Shown here: positions 20,670 through 29,710 of the stretch, piece by piece
Position numbering within the stretch: position 1 is the stretch's first letter
Layout: every line of letters begins with the position of its first letter
Origin: Methanobacterium sp.
GTDB lineage: Archaea > Methanobacteriota > Methanobacteria > Methanobacteriales > Methanobacteriaceae
Reading direction: 5' to 3'
Assembly (NCBI RefSeq): GCF_038562635.1
Contig: NZ_JBCFBO010000003.1
Location: forward strand, 62,001-126,000
DNA: 64,000 bases
The notes under the pieces: model-generated
What the model was told of the DNA's origin: nothing
The model's input: the letters and a program-made list of their open reading frames with translations, nothing else
The model's database searches: none
Made by a program: the position numbers and the translations under genes

Positions 20670-20939
20670 TTACATTAATCTTCTAGTATCAGTAACTTCT
20701 ATACTGTTAACTCCGCTTAGTTTAGCGAGGTTTTCTTCAACCTTTTCAGTTCCCCCTTCCTGGTCTTCTACAATGACCATAACGTTGAGGGCTACAAGAC
20801 CAAATGCAATTGGTTCTTCGTCTATTTTATGAAGTTCTGCGCCTTCAGGAATTGATGTTTGAATATCTGATTTCAGTTGTTCTAAATCAATTTCAGGACT
20901 TTCTGGCATTAATTTTATTGTTGCTACTACTTCTCCCAT
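20670..20939 (-). CDS. ef1b: Translation elongation factor 1-beta (aEF-1B)
   Basis: The archaeal nucleotide-exchange factor for EF-1 alpha. 89 residues, a single ferredoxin-like domain starting GEVVATIKLMPESPEIDL and ending SGVNSIEVTDTRRLM, matching the family over its whole length. GGTGAT precedes the ATG. It is followed upstream on the same strand by the small zinc-ribbon gene and mfnE, a grouping common in Methanobacteriales. Confidence 0.95.
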   Translation of the reverse strand: MGEVVATIKLMPESPEIDLEQLKSDIQTSIPEGAELHKIDEEPIAFGLVALNVMVIVEDQEGGTEKVEENLAKLSGVNSIEVTDTRRLM

Positions 20940-21037
20940 TTAAATCACCAATATAAAATTTTGATTGGTTGTCAAAATAAGTTATCTTAATCAACCAATT
21001 AAAAATAGTTTAATTCATGTATTAATCTATAAAATAC

Positions 21038-21199
21038 TTAAGGACCTGTAAATCCACATTTGCAGGTATAAAGGTGCCCAAATGTTCGGCACTTCTGACA
21101 TCTGTAGAGTACTTCGTCACATTCTGGACATTTGAATTTTACACATGTTTCTACAGGGGATATTTCTTGTTTACAAGATACACATTCTGCTTTTGCCAT
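21038..21199 (-). CDS. Small zinc-ribbon protein (53 aa)
   Basis: A short archaeal protein made of two zinc-binding sites: CVSC ... CVKF then CPEC, and CQKC ... CKC. The sequence begins [14 protein letters not shown] and ends [10 protein letters not shown]. The ATG follows GGAGGT by 6 nt, a perfect Shine-Dalgarno. Homologous short ribbons sit next to EF-1 beta in many archaea and are presumed RNA- or translation-associated, but the function is not known. Confidence 0.85.
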   Translation of the reverse strand: MAKAECVSCKQEISPVETCVKFKCPECDEVLYRCQKCRTFGHLYTCKCGFTGP

Positions 21200-21230
21200 T
21201 TAATTAACCTCCGATAATCTTAATTTTGGA

Positions 21231-21893
21231 TTAAAAAACCTCTGGTTTCTTTTCACCACGAATAAACGTGCATTTAGAATTCTTACCTTCAATTAGAGAA
21301 ATAGCTCTCTTGGGAAACTTTCCATTAACAACATAACAGTCTAAGTTATATTCAAGTAAAAGCTCAGGTAAGTTTACATCAACTGATGTTTCACTAAAAT
21401 TCAGTAGTTTTTTTGCATTTATACTTCTTAAAAGTTTCGCACCATCTGTAGATGGATCGACATCATATATACCATCTACATTTGTTACTATTAATATTTT
21501 GCTTTTGAGGAGCCATGCTATATAAACTGATATGGAATCAGATGTTACATTCCAAGAGTGCTCAAGCGGATCAAGATACTCAAATAATCGTGAAGGCAGT
21601 AATATGGGAAGTCTCCCATCAGATATAACCTTCTTCGCATCTCTAATAGAATAAACTGCTTCTGAACCCTCTACCTTATCTGCAACAAGCATTCCAAGAA
21701 TGTCCATGCATAAAATAGCAGTTTTATGGGCAGCTGTATCTGAGAATTTAATATCTACATCGTATTCCCTTAGTTTATTTGCAAGATCGCCTCCGCCGCA
21801 GATGACAATTGTATTTTTGCCAACAAGTGCTTTACAAAATTCTATGGCATCATCTGGAAATAAACTTCCACCCACTTTAACTACCCATTCCAT
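21231..21893 (-). CDS. mfnE: Amino acid kinase family protein, probable methanofuran-biosynthesis kinase MfnE
   Basis: A 220-residue amino acid kinase fold: VVKVGGSLF at the N terminus, [14 protein letters not shown], and [20 protein letters not shown] in the C-terminal ATP-binding half. The length and the Methanobacteriales context fit MfnE, which phosphorylates (5-(aminomethyl)furan-3-yl)methyl phosphate to the diphosphate before condensation with tyramine in methanofuran synthesis. Other amino acid kinases such as isopentenyl phosphate kinase are longer. The ATG is preceded by GTGATTAC. Confidence 0.8.
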   Translation of the reverse strand: MEWVVKVGGSLFPDDAIEFCKALVGKNTIVICGGGDLANKLREYDVDIKFSDTAAHKTAILCMDILGMLVADKVEGSEAVYSIRDAKKVISDGRLPILLPSRLFEYLDPLEHSWNVTSDSISVYIAWLLKSKILIVTNVDGIYDVDPSTDGAKLLRSINAKKLLNFSETSVDVNLPELLLEYNLDCYVVNGKFPKRAISLIEGKNSKCTFIRGEKKPEVF

Positions 21894-21921
21894 GTAATCA
21901 CACTCTATAACTTAAAGTTGA

Positions 21922-22134
21922 GGAAATACACAGTATTTCCGAATTTTCGAAAATCTACGATTTTCGATACCGTAGGAAATATAATTTCCTCGGCCCCGAA
22001 ACTTTCAGTTTCGAGGGCCCCGAACATTCCATGTTCGAGGGCATTAAAATTTTATTAGTAAATAAAATTTTAAAGTTGAGAAAAACCAATGGTTTTTCGA
22101 ACCTTAAATCTGTCAAATTCTTTGACAGATTTAA
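21922..22134. repeat. Hairpin array A: eight consecutive short perfect hairpins
   Basis: Hairpins (arm/loop): GGAAATAC/ACA at 21922; CGAAAATC/TAC at 21948; AGGAAAT/ATA at 21974; CGAAACT/TTC at 21997; CGAACAT/TCC at 22021; TAAAATTTTATT/AGTA at 22045; GAAAAACC/AAT at 22080; TTAAATCTGTCAAA/TTC at 22104. Each right arm is the perfect reverse complement. Linkers are 5-7 nt, and hairpin starts are mostly 23-26 bp apart. Arms differ throughout, so this is not a sequence repeat. The last hairpin overlaps the pth2 stop codon; the array fills the gap between mfnE and pth2. Confidence 0.85.
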
Positions 22135-22469
22135 AGCAGTTTCAAATCATGAGTTATTTTATCTATCTTTTCATCATCATCAGGGCCAATTCCAAGACAG
22201 GTCACTGTACCGCTTGGCAGTTCAGTTCTTCCAGCATCCTGAACAAGATAATAAGGGACATCAGAGCGCTTTACTATTTCATATATTTCATAAAGTTCCT
22301 TTAAGTCTTTAACTTTAACTACAACTTTCTTTTCGCCCCCTAATTCCCATTTCATAATTTTTCTTTTATCCGCCCTCTTGAAGGCACCTAAACTTGCATG
22401 ACATGATTGGGCTGCAATTTTTCCTTTACCCATCTTTAAATCTGTTCTTATAACCATGACCTGTTTCAT
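22131..22469 (-). CDS. pth2: Peptidyl-tRNA hydrolase, archaeal type 2
   Basis: Pth2 releases tRNA from prematurely dropped peptidyl-tRNA. 112 residues, full length: [20 protein letters not shown] with the following SCHAS, the basic [14 protein letters not shown] segment, and the C-terminal [20 protein letters not shown] motif that forms the active site. GGTGAAAAT precedes the ATG. The stop codon is part of the last hairpin of array A. Confidence 0.95.
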   Translation of the reverse strand: MKQVMVIRTDLKMGKGKIAAQSCHASLGAFKRADKRKIMKWELGGEKKVVVKVKDLKELYEIYEIVKRSDVPYYLVQDAGRTELPSGTVTCLGIGPDDDEKIDKITHDLKLL

Positions 22470-22610
22470 ATTTTCACCGAATTCAAAAATAAGAATTTTT
22501 ATGTAATTTAGTTATGATCCAATAAAATTGATATATTATATGTTTAATGTGATATAGAATAAAAGTCTTTTTGAAATTTGGATATTAACTTAAAAATAAA
22601 AGAAACCCTA

Positions 22611-22703
22611 CAGAAATTCAATGAATTTCTGTGGCCGAGAATCGATAGATTCGCCGGCCTCAAACACCAAGGTGTTTGGGGCCCCGAAAATCATAGATTT
22701 TCG
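22611..22703. repeat. Hairpin array B: four consecutive hairpins
   Basis: CAGAAATTC/AAT at 22611, GAATC/GATA at 22639, CAAACAC/CAAG at 22661 and CGAAAATC/ATA at 22685, each with a perfect complementary right arm. GC-rich linkers (GGCC, GGGCCC) resemble those in array A, and the fourth hairpin has the same arms as the second hairpin of array A with a different loop. It lies in the pth2-lipoprotein gap, ending about 13 bp before the lipoprotein stop codon. Confidence 0.8.
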
Positions 22704-22716
22704 AGGGAAAGAAAAA

Positions 22717-23223
22717 TTACTGTACTTTAAAACTGTCCAGTATCATATCATAATTGGTTTGCTGGCTATCAAAATCTCCGGGTGGTGAATTGAAAACAAT
22801 GTAATAAACCTTATTATTTTTCTTAAAAAGAGTCATGACCTGTTTAGTATCATTTCCATTGAAAATTATTTGATGAGCCTTTACACCGTTTACCGTTGTT
22901 GTATTCTCGGATAAAATAGTATAACCCATTTTTTTAATACTTGCTTTGTTTAAATTTACAAAATCAGTCAATGATTGAGACGAAGAAGGAGTACTTTGTA
23001 TCAAAACACCTGTCTGTCCACTATCATCACTAACAGCTACAATTGCAGTAGCAGAACCACTTGTGAGATTAATTTGATCAGATGATAATTCATTCCAGGC
23101 ACCAGGATAATTAAAATAAATACCACTTAAATTATACGTCTTGTTTTGAGTTTCAGATGTACAACCGGATGCAAAAATCACAATGGCCAAAATAGATATT
23201 ACTAAAATCGCATATTTTCTCAT
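22717..23223 (-). CDS. Predicted lipoprotein, PsbP-like fold
   Basis: A secreted lipoprotein of 168 residues. The signal peptide MRKYAILVISILAIVIFASG is followed by the lipobox cysteine and a Thr/Ser-rich linker, then a globular domain (IYFNYPGAWNEL, GVLIQSTPSSS, KAHQIIFNG, DSFKVQ at the end) like the PsbP/DUF1795-type domains common in Methanobacterium. Paralogues lie at 23634 and 53872. I start at the ATG 23223, directly after GGGGGATTCA, rather than at the codon 12 nt upstream inside the Shine-Dalgarno. Surface role unknown. Confidence 0.75.
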   Translation of the reverse strand: MRKYAILVISILAIVIFASGCTSETQNKTYNLSGIYFNYPGAWNELSSDQINLTSGSATAIVAVSDDSGQTGVLIQSTPSSSQSLTDFVNLNKASIKKMGYTILSENTTTVNGVKAHQIIFNGNDTKQVMTLFKKNNKVYYIVFNSPPGDFDSQQTNYDMILDSFKVQ

Positions 23224-23633
23224 TGAATCCCCCATTTCATTTATAAAAATCGTTATTATTCATATCTATTTATATACTTAACTTTAAAATGCATTATGAT
23301 GTATTAAAGTATCATATAAGATTATACCGATATTATACTATTTTAAACAGGGAATATAAAAAATCCAGAAGTTATTAGCTATCTAAACTACATTTAAAAG
23401 ATATTACCTGGAATATGAAATTCAAAAAGAAAGTTAAGATTTACTTACTAAAAAATCTCATATAGATTAAAATCCCAAGGATTAAGTCAGAAATCCATAA
23501 AATATAATTATTTAAAAAAGATCTTTTGAATTTTAAAAGTCATGATACCTAATTTAAAAAAATATTTAGTTTACTACAAAGTTTTATTTATAAATGAATC
23601 ATAATAACGAATGTTAAAAAGAGAAAAAATGGA
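23224..23633. other. AT-rich spacer between two lipoprotein genes
   Basis: About 400 bp with no open frame or strong hairpin noticed. It includes the promoter region of the 22717-23223 lipoprotein gene. Confidence 0.4.
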
Positions 23634-24161
23634 TTATTGAACCTTGAAAGAATTTATTACTATGTTAAAGTTTGATTGTTGGCCATCAAAGTCACCAATT
23701 AATGCCCCACAGAGTATAACGTATGCATTACCGTTTTTTTCAAGCCAAACAACTCTTTCTTCCTTTAAAACCCCATTTACCATAATTTTGTGGACGTTTT
23801 CATAACCAGTCAAACCATTTACTTTAATAGTTTTATTAGAAATAGTTTGAAAGGTTGAATCCTGAGCATATTTGGCATATGTATCATCATAAAACTGTTT
23901 TAATGTAAAGTTAGAAGATACTGGTACTTTTTGAACGATTACAAGTGTATTTACATTGTTTGTTGGTTTATCTGCTGAATCTGGATCTCCAACTCCCACA
24001 AGCGCGTCCTGCGTCTTAATATTTGAAATTTCCTGCCAGTTACTGGAGTAATTAAAAGATATTCCATTAAAATTATAGGTATTATTACCCTGACTTACGC
24101 AACCCGAAGAAAAAACTACAACTGCCAAAACTGCCGTTAGAAGAACTGCATATTTTTTCAT
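23634..24161 (-). CDS. Predicted lipoprotein, PsbP-like fold (paralogue)
   Basis: 175 residues: signal peptide MKKYAVLLTAVLAVVVFSSG, lipobox Cys, then a domain with ISFNYSSNWQEI, TLVIVQKVPVSS, TLKQFYDDTYAKYAQD, LTGYENVHKI and the shared ending FNIVINSFKVQ. It is a paralogue of the neighbouring 22717 gene and the 53872 gene. GGGGGATTTA precedes the ATG at 24161; the longer frame would place that site inside the coding region. Confidence 0.75.
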   Translation of the reverse strand: MKKYAVLLTAVLAVVVFSSGCVSQGNNTYNFNGISFNYSSNWQEISNIKTQDALVGVGDPDSADKPTNNVNTLVIVQKVPVSSNFTLKQFYDDTYAKYAQDSTFQTISNKTIKVNGLTGYENVHKIMVNGVLKEERVVWLEKNGNAYVILCGALIGDFDGQQSNFNIVINSFKVQ

Positions 24162-24547
24162 TAAATCCCCCATATTAATTATATAAGTATGCATTTACTC
24201 CAACTGCATATAAACCTATTTTAAACCATTTAAATTGTATTAAAATAGAAAATAGTGATGTGATCATCATTTAAGCTAATATGATGCATTTAAAATTAGA
24301 GCTAATTCGCCTATTTTATAGCATGATAGATAAACAAATATTTTTAATGTTCATATTTTTGCTTAAAAATTGAATAATAATTCTATTACGTCTCTAATTT
24401 TTATTAAAATCTCTAACAGCAAACATATTTCCCAAAAAGCATAAAAATATTAGTAAAAATTCAAATAGAGTTAATTTATTGTTATAAAAGTACCATATTA
24501 TGCATTAAAATAAAAGTTTATACCGGTTTTTTAACATATATATTATA
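24162..24547. other. Divergent promoter region
   Basis: About 390 bp between the lipoprotein gene and a plus-strand membrane-protein pair. A TATA box (TTTATA, 24517-24522) lies about 30 bp before the plus-strand ATG, implying a nearly leaderless message. Nothing else seen. Confidence 0.4.
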
Positions 24548-24862
24548 ATGTCATATGAATTCGTTCCAGTTTCACTTATAATCATAATTTTGTATGCAAT
24601 ATCCTACTTGTTATATAAAGAAGATGTAATTACAGAGACGGTGCACGCCAAAATATGGAATATAGCAATTTTTATAATAGGTTTAATTTTGGCTGTAATT
24701 GGGCTCTTAATCAGCATATTTGCAGAATATGGTATGAGCATCGCTGTAAACGCTCTCCTCGTTTTTTGGCATGTAGAAATTGGCATAGTTCTATTTATAA
24801 TAGCCCTGTTCCACATTTATCTTCACAGGGACAGGTTTAAAAAAATCACTCTGAGGACATAG
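24548..24862 (+). CDS. Small membrane protein, cytochrome b-like histidine pattern
   Basis: 104 residues with three hydrophobic helices. The last helix pair reads FWHVEIGIVLFIIALFHIYL followed by HRDRFKK, with His residues spaced as in haem-binding membrane helices of the cytochrome b561/DUF4405 type. The next gene carries the same motif, so the two are paralogues in one operon. Haem binding is an inference from the His pattern. It lacks a Shine-Dalgarno and is probably translated from a leaderless message. Confidence 0.6.
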   Translation: MSYEFVPVSLIIIILYAISYLLYKEDVITETVHAKIWNIAIFIIGLILAVIGLLISIFAEYGMSIAVNALLVFWHVEIGIVLFIIALFHIYLHRDRFKKITLRT

Positions 24863-24869
24863 TGATACA

Positions 24870-25304
24870 ATGAAAAAAATGTTGATAATTTTACTCATAA
24901 TTGCTTTTTTAACTCCAGCGGCAGCTTATGCTCAAAATAGTGATCAGTCAAGTGGTCAAGGAGACGTCAGCGGCGGCGAAGCCTATAATCCAGACTACAA
25001 TGTTTTACCGATAGCATTAGCACTAATTATGCTATATCTAATAAGTTACTTATTATATGACAGTAAGATTTTAAGAAAAGTCAGGTACAAGCAAATGTGG
25101 AGCATTGTACTTGTTGGAAGCATGTTAATTTCAGGAATCACAGGGATAATACTGGTACTTATAACCGATTACGGGGTGCGGTTTAACCTCAATTTCAATT
25201 TACTTTTCTGGCATGTAGAAACAGGTATAATAATGGCCATTGTATTATTCTTCCACATCCATATTCACTGGAACAAGTTTAAAAGAATTTTAAAGGCCAC
25301 TTAA
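24870..25304 (+). CDS. Membrane protein paralogue with signal peptide
   Basis: 144 residues: an N-terminal signal peptide (MKKMLIILLIIAFLTPAAAYA), a short Ser/Gly-rich exported linker, then three helices ending FWHVETGIIMAIVLFFHIHI followed by HWNKFKRI, the same His-rich motif as the upstream gene. GTGATA precedes the ATG, and the gap to the upstream gene is 7 bp, so the two are co-transcribed and may form one complex. The function is unknown. Confidence 0.65.
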   Translation: MKKMLIILLIIAFLTPAAAYAQNSDQSSGQGDVSGGEAYNPDYNVLPIALALIMLYLISYLLYDSKILRKVRYKQMWSIVLVGSMLISGITGIILVLITDYGVRFNLNFNLLFWHVETGIIMAIVLFFHIHIHWNKFKRILKAT

Positions 25305-25316
25305 TATTATAAAAAT

Positions 25317-25772
25317 CTAAATCTTTGGTAGTTCTGCCATGTTAAACCAGAAACTTTTAATTGAATTCATTGTATTTGCAAATTCATCAAAATCAAGAGG
25401 TTTAGTGATGTAACAGTTTGCATGATTGTTATAACACTCATTTATGTCTTCTTCTGCCGTTGAAGTTGTAAGAATTACCACAGGTATTCTCTTTAGTTCA
25501 TCATCATTTTTAATTTCTTTTAAAACCTCACGGCCGCTCATTTTCGGTAAATTTAGGTCTAAAATTACAAATGTAGATTCACACTCCCCATTATATTTAC
25601 AGTTTAAATACAGAAATTCCATGGCCTCTTTTCCATCACGTACAATATGCAAAACTGCATTTATACTAATTTCCTTTAAAAATTCTTCTATTAATCGGGC
25701 GTCTGCAATATTATCCTCAACTAATAAAACAGAGAGTGAACTAATAGATTTAGAGTCCAAATTATCCGTCAT
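25317..25772 (-). CDS. Single-domain response regulator (CheY/Rcp1-like)
   Basis: A stand-alone receiver domain of 151 residues. LLVEDNIADARLIEEFL carries the acidic pocket, D72 in VILDLNLPKMSG is the phospho-acceptor, LTTSTAEED holds the switch Thr, and TKPLDFDEF the conserved Lys. There is no output domain, so it must act by protein contact. The histidine kinase at 31950-33455 is a candidate partner, but the genes are not adjacent. Convergent with the membrane-protein pair. Confidence 0.9.
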   Translation of the reverse strand: MTDNLDSKSISSLSVLLVEDNIADARLIEEFLKEISINAVLHIVRDGKEAMEFLYLNCKYNGECESTFVILDLNLPKMSGREVLKEIKNDDELKRIPVVILTTSTAEEDINECYNNHANCYITKPLDFDEFANTMNSIKSFWFNMAELPKI

Positions 25773-26135
25773 TTTATTACCTATTACCCTTTATAATAAA
25801 ACCCACAATAGAACTGAACTATATTATTATTAATTTAATAATATTTAAACTTACTTAAAAATCTTTGAATTTTATATATAAATTTTTTAATGTTTATTAA
25901 GCACTTAACACCTTTTTTATAAGTACAAATATACTAAAAACCCCTATTTTACTTAATTTTGTAATTGATGAATTCTTAAATCCCCAAATTGTTAATTATG
26001 TCCCATATAATCAAAAAAAACAATAAAATAAATTTAGAATGTACTAATTTGAACAAAATTAAAATCATTAATTATATGCATGGTATATCCAACTAAAAAA
26101 AAATAAATAGATGTATAATCCTCGTTAAAACAAAA
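25773..26135. other. AT-rich spacer
   Basis: About 360 bp very rich in A/T between two minus-strand genes. No coding frame or structured repeat was noticed. Confidence 0.4.
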
Positions 26136-26780
26136 TCACATCTTGGTAACGTTAATTTTTATTCCCATATCTTGAATTCTACCAGGTAACTGACCCATAC
26201 CGTTAGTACTTCCATTTAGGCGCGTTATTTCGTGTTCAATATAGATCCTATCTGTTTTATTTGATATGAAGATACCTATCTGAAATGACTTGCCTACACC
26301 TTTAAATCCATTTATACTAGGTATATAATAATATTCCCAAGATCCATCAGCTGAATGAGCATTATTTAATTTAATTACAGGCACTATTTCAGGATAGTAT
26401 CTTTTAGTCATTGAAGGAACTGTATACAACCATATATCCTTATTTTCAGGGATGTTTTCAAATGAACCATATATTACAAACTGTGAATTCACAGACGATC
26501 CTGTATCAGGGTTAATAACGTTTACTTCTACTTTATTTAGTTCTTCAATATTTAAAAATCCAAATCCAATAGAACATACCAGTATAATCCCAATAATAGC
26601 CAGATACACCCCTTGATCCTTCCATGTATCTTTTATAAACATTATACTGCATATAGCAATGGAAATTACCAAGATCATCATGAAATAGGAGAACTGTACC
26701 GATTGATCAAAACCATTTAAAATTCTTACATAAAAAGTGACGATGATCACTAGAAGAATTACCATCATGGATATAAACAA
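26136..26780 (-). CDS. Membrane protein of unknown function, N terminus uncertain
   Basis: The frame from a TTG at 26780 gives 214 residues: three hydrophobic helices within the first 80 residues, then an extracytoplasmic domain (VYGSFENIPE-like segment written FVIYGSFENIPENKDIWLY, SWEYYYIPSINGFKGVGK, FQIGIFISNKTDR). Upstream in the same frame the translation still looks coding (GWIHSLSGDFISSRNE) but has no start codon; an ATG at 26902 opens MGIKSDTL in another frame and hits a stop. The gene may therefore have lost its original start through a frameshift near 26880. No family recognised. Confidence 0.6.
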   Translation of the reverse strand: MFISMMVILLVIIVTFYVRILNGFDQSVQFSYFMMILVISIAICSIMFIKDTWKDQGVYLAIIGIILVCSIGFGFLNIEELNKVEVNVINPDTGSSVNSQFVIYGSFENIPENKDIWLYTVPSMTKRYYPEIVPVIKLNNAHSADGSWEYYYIPSINGFKGVGKSFQIGIFISNKTDRIYIEHEITRLNGSTNGMGQLPGRIQDMGIKINVTKM

Positions 26781-27050
26781 TCTCGTAACATTTACAGATT
26801 TTTTAAAATCATTTTTAGTTTCTGTGGACTCGTTTCTAGATGAAATAAAATCCCCACTTAAACTGTGTATCCATCCTATAAGGTATCACTTTTTATTCCC
26901 ATATATGCAGTTATTCTCAATTTTCATCTATATTTTTAGTATTTATTAGCAACAAACAAAAAATTTAAGTATTAATCTCAAAACATGCCACTCAAAATAA
27001 GTTTATAAATTAAGTACCTACAGATTTAATTAAAAAAAATAATTTGAGAC

Positions 27051-27770
27051 TTACCATAAAAATGGAATAAGCCTGCTTTTTACTTTATTCTGGTAGTCAG
27101 AGTATCCTTCCAGATCTTCAACCAGCATCTTTTCTTCCCCAACGATCCTCACTGCAATGATGAAAAGCATCACCACGCCAAGTATAAGTCCATATTTAGA
27201 ACCTAAAAGAAGGGGGGTCCCTATAAAGAACAGTACATCTCCTAAATACAGAGGATGCCTTACAAATCCATAAACTCCAGTTGAAACAACCTTCTGCTTC
27301 CGTTCTGTTTGTATCCTGACTAGAGGTGATAAGAAAGTGTTGTCTGTATACGCCCTGTATGAGAAAAAGAATGATATTAAAAGTAAGATTCCGCCAACAA
27401 CCTGCAGCCATACTGGAAAGTTAGTAGTCCATGCAAATCTTTGAGCATCCAGGGGCATGATTAAGAACCATGTTATAAAGATCGCTCCAATTATGTACAT
27501 GAGATATCTATCCCACCCTTTCTGATTGCCTGTTCCCGGTTTCATAGATCTTTCTTTAAGTAATTCTGGGTCTTTGCTGCGTAAATAAATATTCCTTGCC
27601 AGTGTAAGTCCAATAAACCACAGAGCAAAGATCCAGCCTCCAATCCAGAACCAGTTCCCTGAAAGGAAAAGAATAAATGCGAACCATATACAAAGAGAAA
27701 TAGTTTGCGTTATAATTTCTTTTTTTCCGTCATCCACTGTAAAGTCCTCATAATTCTTTTCAGTATCCAC
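27051..27770 (-). CDS. Isoprenylcysteine carboxyl methyltransferase-like membrane protein
   Basis: 239 residues, five or so membrane helices, with the ICMT/PEMT-family C-terminal signature VSTGVYGFVRHPLYLGDVLF and EEKMLVEDLEGYSDYQNKVK (SAM and lipophilic substrate sites). The substrate is unknown; archaeal members may methylate lipids or small molecules. It is a close paralogue of the 29009 gene. The start is a GTG preceded by GGAGACG. Both flank a plus-strand LCMT-type methyltransferase. Confidence 0.8.
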   Translation of the reverse strand: MDTEKNYEDFTVDDGKKEIITQTISLCIWFAFILFLSGNWFWIGGWIFALWFIGLTLARNIYLRSKDPELLKERSMKPGTGNQKGWDRYLMYIIGAIFITWFLIMPLDAQRFAWTTNFPVWLQVVGGILLLISFFFSYRAYTDNTFLSPLVRIQTERKQKVVSTGVYGFVRHPLYLGDVLFFIGTPLLLGSKYGLILGVVMLFIIAVRIVGEEKMLVEDLEGYSDYQNKVKSRLIPFLW

Positions 27771-28151
27771 TAAAACGTCTCCATATAACTTTTATAACCT
27801 TTTATTCAAATTTTCAGACTATCAATTTTTAATACTCATTATAGTATTTATTAATACATCATTAAATATTTTTTCATAAGTTAATAAACACACCTGTGAT
27901 TATAGAAATGGATATATAAAAGCAGAATTCGTTTAGCAGTTTTTAAGTTTAATAAATACTCATTTAATAAATAAAATTGAATAAAATTATTTTTAGGAAA
28001 AAATAGCCCCTAAAACTCATATTACATTATTTTAGCAGCTGCAAAATATTACGTGATAATTAAAAAAATTTGCAGGCCTATATAACAAATTTTATATACT
28101 TTTCTAAGAAAATTTCAATTAATTGTAAATAACATTTTTGAGAGTTATTAC
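27771..28151. other. Divergent spacer
   Basis: About 380 bp between the ICMT-like gene and the LCMT-type methyltransferase gene. A TATA-like TTTTATATACTT lies at about 28089-28100, some 50 bp before the plus-strand ATG. Nothing else noted. Confidence 0.4.
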
Positions 28152-28964
28152 ATGGATAAAATCACTTTAACCGAAGAAAAAGAAACTTTACTTATCCCAC
28201 TATTTGGGAAAGCAAAGGAAAGCAGGAAAAAACATCCTATACTTGTTGACAAAAAAGCAGTTGAAATTGTAAATCAAATAGATTATAATTTCAAATCACT
28301 CAAAATTCCTGAAAAGACAAACACGATGATGTGTTTAAGGGCAAAACTCATTGATAACTTCGTTAAAGATTTTCTCTCAAATAATGATGAAAACGCCGCT
28401 CTGCATCTAGGTTGTGGACTTGACAGCAGGTACAACAGAATCAAAAATAACAATGTTGACTGGTACGATGTTGATTTTAAAGATGTTATTGATATCCGCA
28501 GGCATTTTTACAAAGAATCCCATAATTACCATTTAATTGCTTCTTCTGTTACTGAACATGAATGGTTAGAAAAAATACCTGCAGGTAAAAAACATTATAT
28601 AATTATAGCTGAAGGCCTGTTGATGTACCTTAAAGAAAACGAAATTAAGACACTGCTTACTGACATTAAAAACAGAATTGGCAGTTATACCTTAATTTTT
28701 GACGCATTTAACACTTATACAGCAAAAAAAGTAAAAAATCAGCCGTCAATAAAAAAAACCGGCGCAGTAATTCATTGGGGCATTGATGATCCCAAAGAAC
28801 TTACCAGTTGGGGAGCAGGGATCCAGTTCATTGAAGAACAGTATTTCACATCAAATGATGAAGTCAAAAATTTAGATAGTCTAACAAGGACCATGTATAA
28901 ACTGGCAAATTTATTTTCAATGGCTAAAAAAGCACATAGATTGTTAATTTATAGAATTAACTAA
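28152..28964 (+). CDS. Leucine carboxyl methyltransferase (LCMT)-family SAM methyltransferase
   Basis: 270 residues, soluble. AALHLGCGLDSRYNRI is the SAM-binding motif I of the LCMT/PPM family (PF04072-like), DWYDVDFKDVIDIRRHFY motif II, and IIAEGLLMYLKENEIKTLL the post-motif region. Bacterial and archaeal members methylate small carboxylic acids or polyketide-like products; the substrate here is unknown. Located between two ICMT-like paralogues. Confidence 0.8.
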   Translation: MDKITLTEEKETLLIPLFGKAKESRKKHPILVDKKAVEIVNQIDYNFKSLKIPEKTNTMMCLRAKLIDNFVKDFLSNNDENAALHLGCGLDSRYNRIKNNNVDWYDVDFKDVIDIRRHFYKESHNYHLIASSVTEHEWLEKIPAGKKHYIIIAEGLLMYLKENEIKTLLTDIKNRIGSYTLIFDAFNTYTAKKVKNQPSIKKTGAVIHWGIDDPKELTSWGAGIQFIEEQYFTSNDEVKNLDSLTRTMYKLANLFSMAKKAHRLLIYRIN

Positions 28965-29008
28965 TAATTATAACTAATTTTTAGGTCTAAACATTCATTT
29001 CTTATTTA

Positions 29009-29710
29009 TCACCAGATGAACGGAATCAACCGATATTTAACTCTTTTCATATACTCCCCATAACCCTCTAATTCTCCAATTAACGCTTTTTCTTCTCCAA
29101 CTATCATTACCACAATAAAAATTGCCATTAATATACCAAGCAAAAGCCCATATTTAGAGCCCAAAAGCAAAGGCGCCCCTATCAAATATAATATTCCCCC
29201 AAGGTACATAGGATGCCTTACAAATCCATAAACTCCCGTTGAAACAACTTTCTGCTTCCGTTCGGTTTGTATTCTAACTTCAGCCGATGCATATGGATTA
29301 TCAGCCAAAGCCCGAAATGTAAAGTAAAACCCAATTAATAATAAGATTCCCCCAATAACCTCCAGCCACAAGGGGAAGTTAATGGTCCATAAATATCTTT
29401 TAGCATCTAAAGGCATGATTACAAACCAGATCATAAACAGGATTAAAAATATAAAAAGCCAGTATTTATCCCATCCCTTTTCTCCGCCTGTTCCAGGCTT
29501 TCTAAGTCTTTCAAGGAGTAATCCTGGGTCTTTAAAATATAGATAAATAACAGTTGAAAAACCCAGTACAATATACCATATATTAAAAAGCCATCCTTGA
29601 ATCCAGAACCAGTCTCCAGCAAGAATAAGAAACAGTGCTGGAAGTAAAAGAATCCAAATAACTGAAAAGATCATTTGACCTGTACTGATCTTATTGTTTT
29701 GGGCTGCCAT
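29009..29710 (-). CDS. Isoprenylcysteine carboxyl methyltransferase-like membrane protein (paralogue)
   Basis: 233 residues with the same fold and C-terminal signature (VSTGVYGFVRHPMYLGGILY, EEKALIGELEGYGEYMKRVK) as the 27051 gene. The nucleotide sequence around the motif is also nearly the same, pointing to a fairly recent tandem duplication, now separated by the inserted LCMT-type gene. AGGTTTAG precedes the ATG. Convergent with the LCMT-type gene (44 bp between stops). Confidence 0.8.
   Translation of the reverse strand: MAAQNNKISTGQMIFSVIWILLLPALFLILAGDWFWIQGWLFNIWYIVLGFSTVIYLYFKDPGLLLERLRKPGTGGEKGWDKYWLFIFLILFMIWFVIMPLDAKRYLWTINFPLWLEVIGGILLLIGFYFTFRALADNPYASAEVRIQTERKQKVVSTGVYGFVRHPMYLGGILYLIGAPLLLGSKYGLLLGILMAIFIVVMIVGEEKALIGELEGYGEYMKRVKYRLIPFIW

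Noticed and set aside
21922..22134. CRISPR array
   Set aside because: Regular spacing suggested it, but there are no repeated direct repeats; the units are inverted repeats with different arms.
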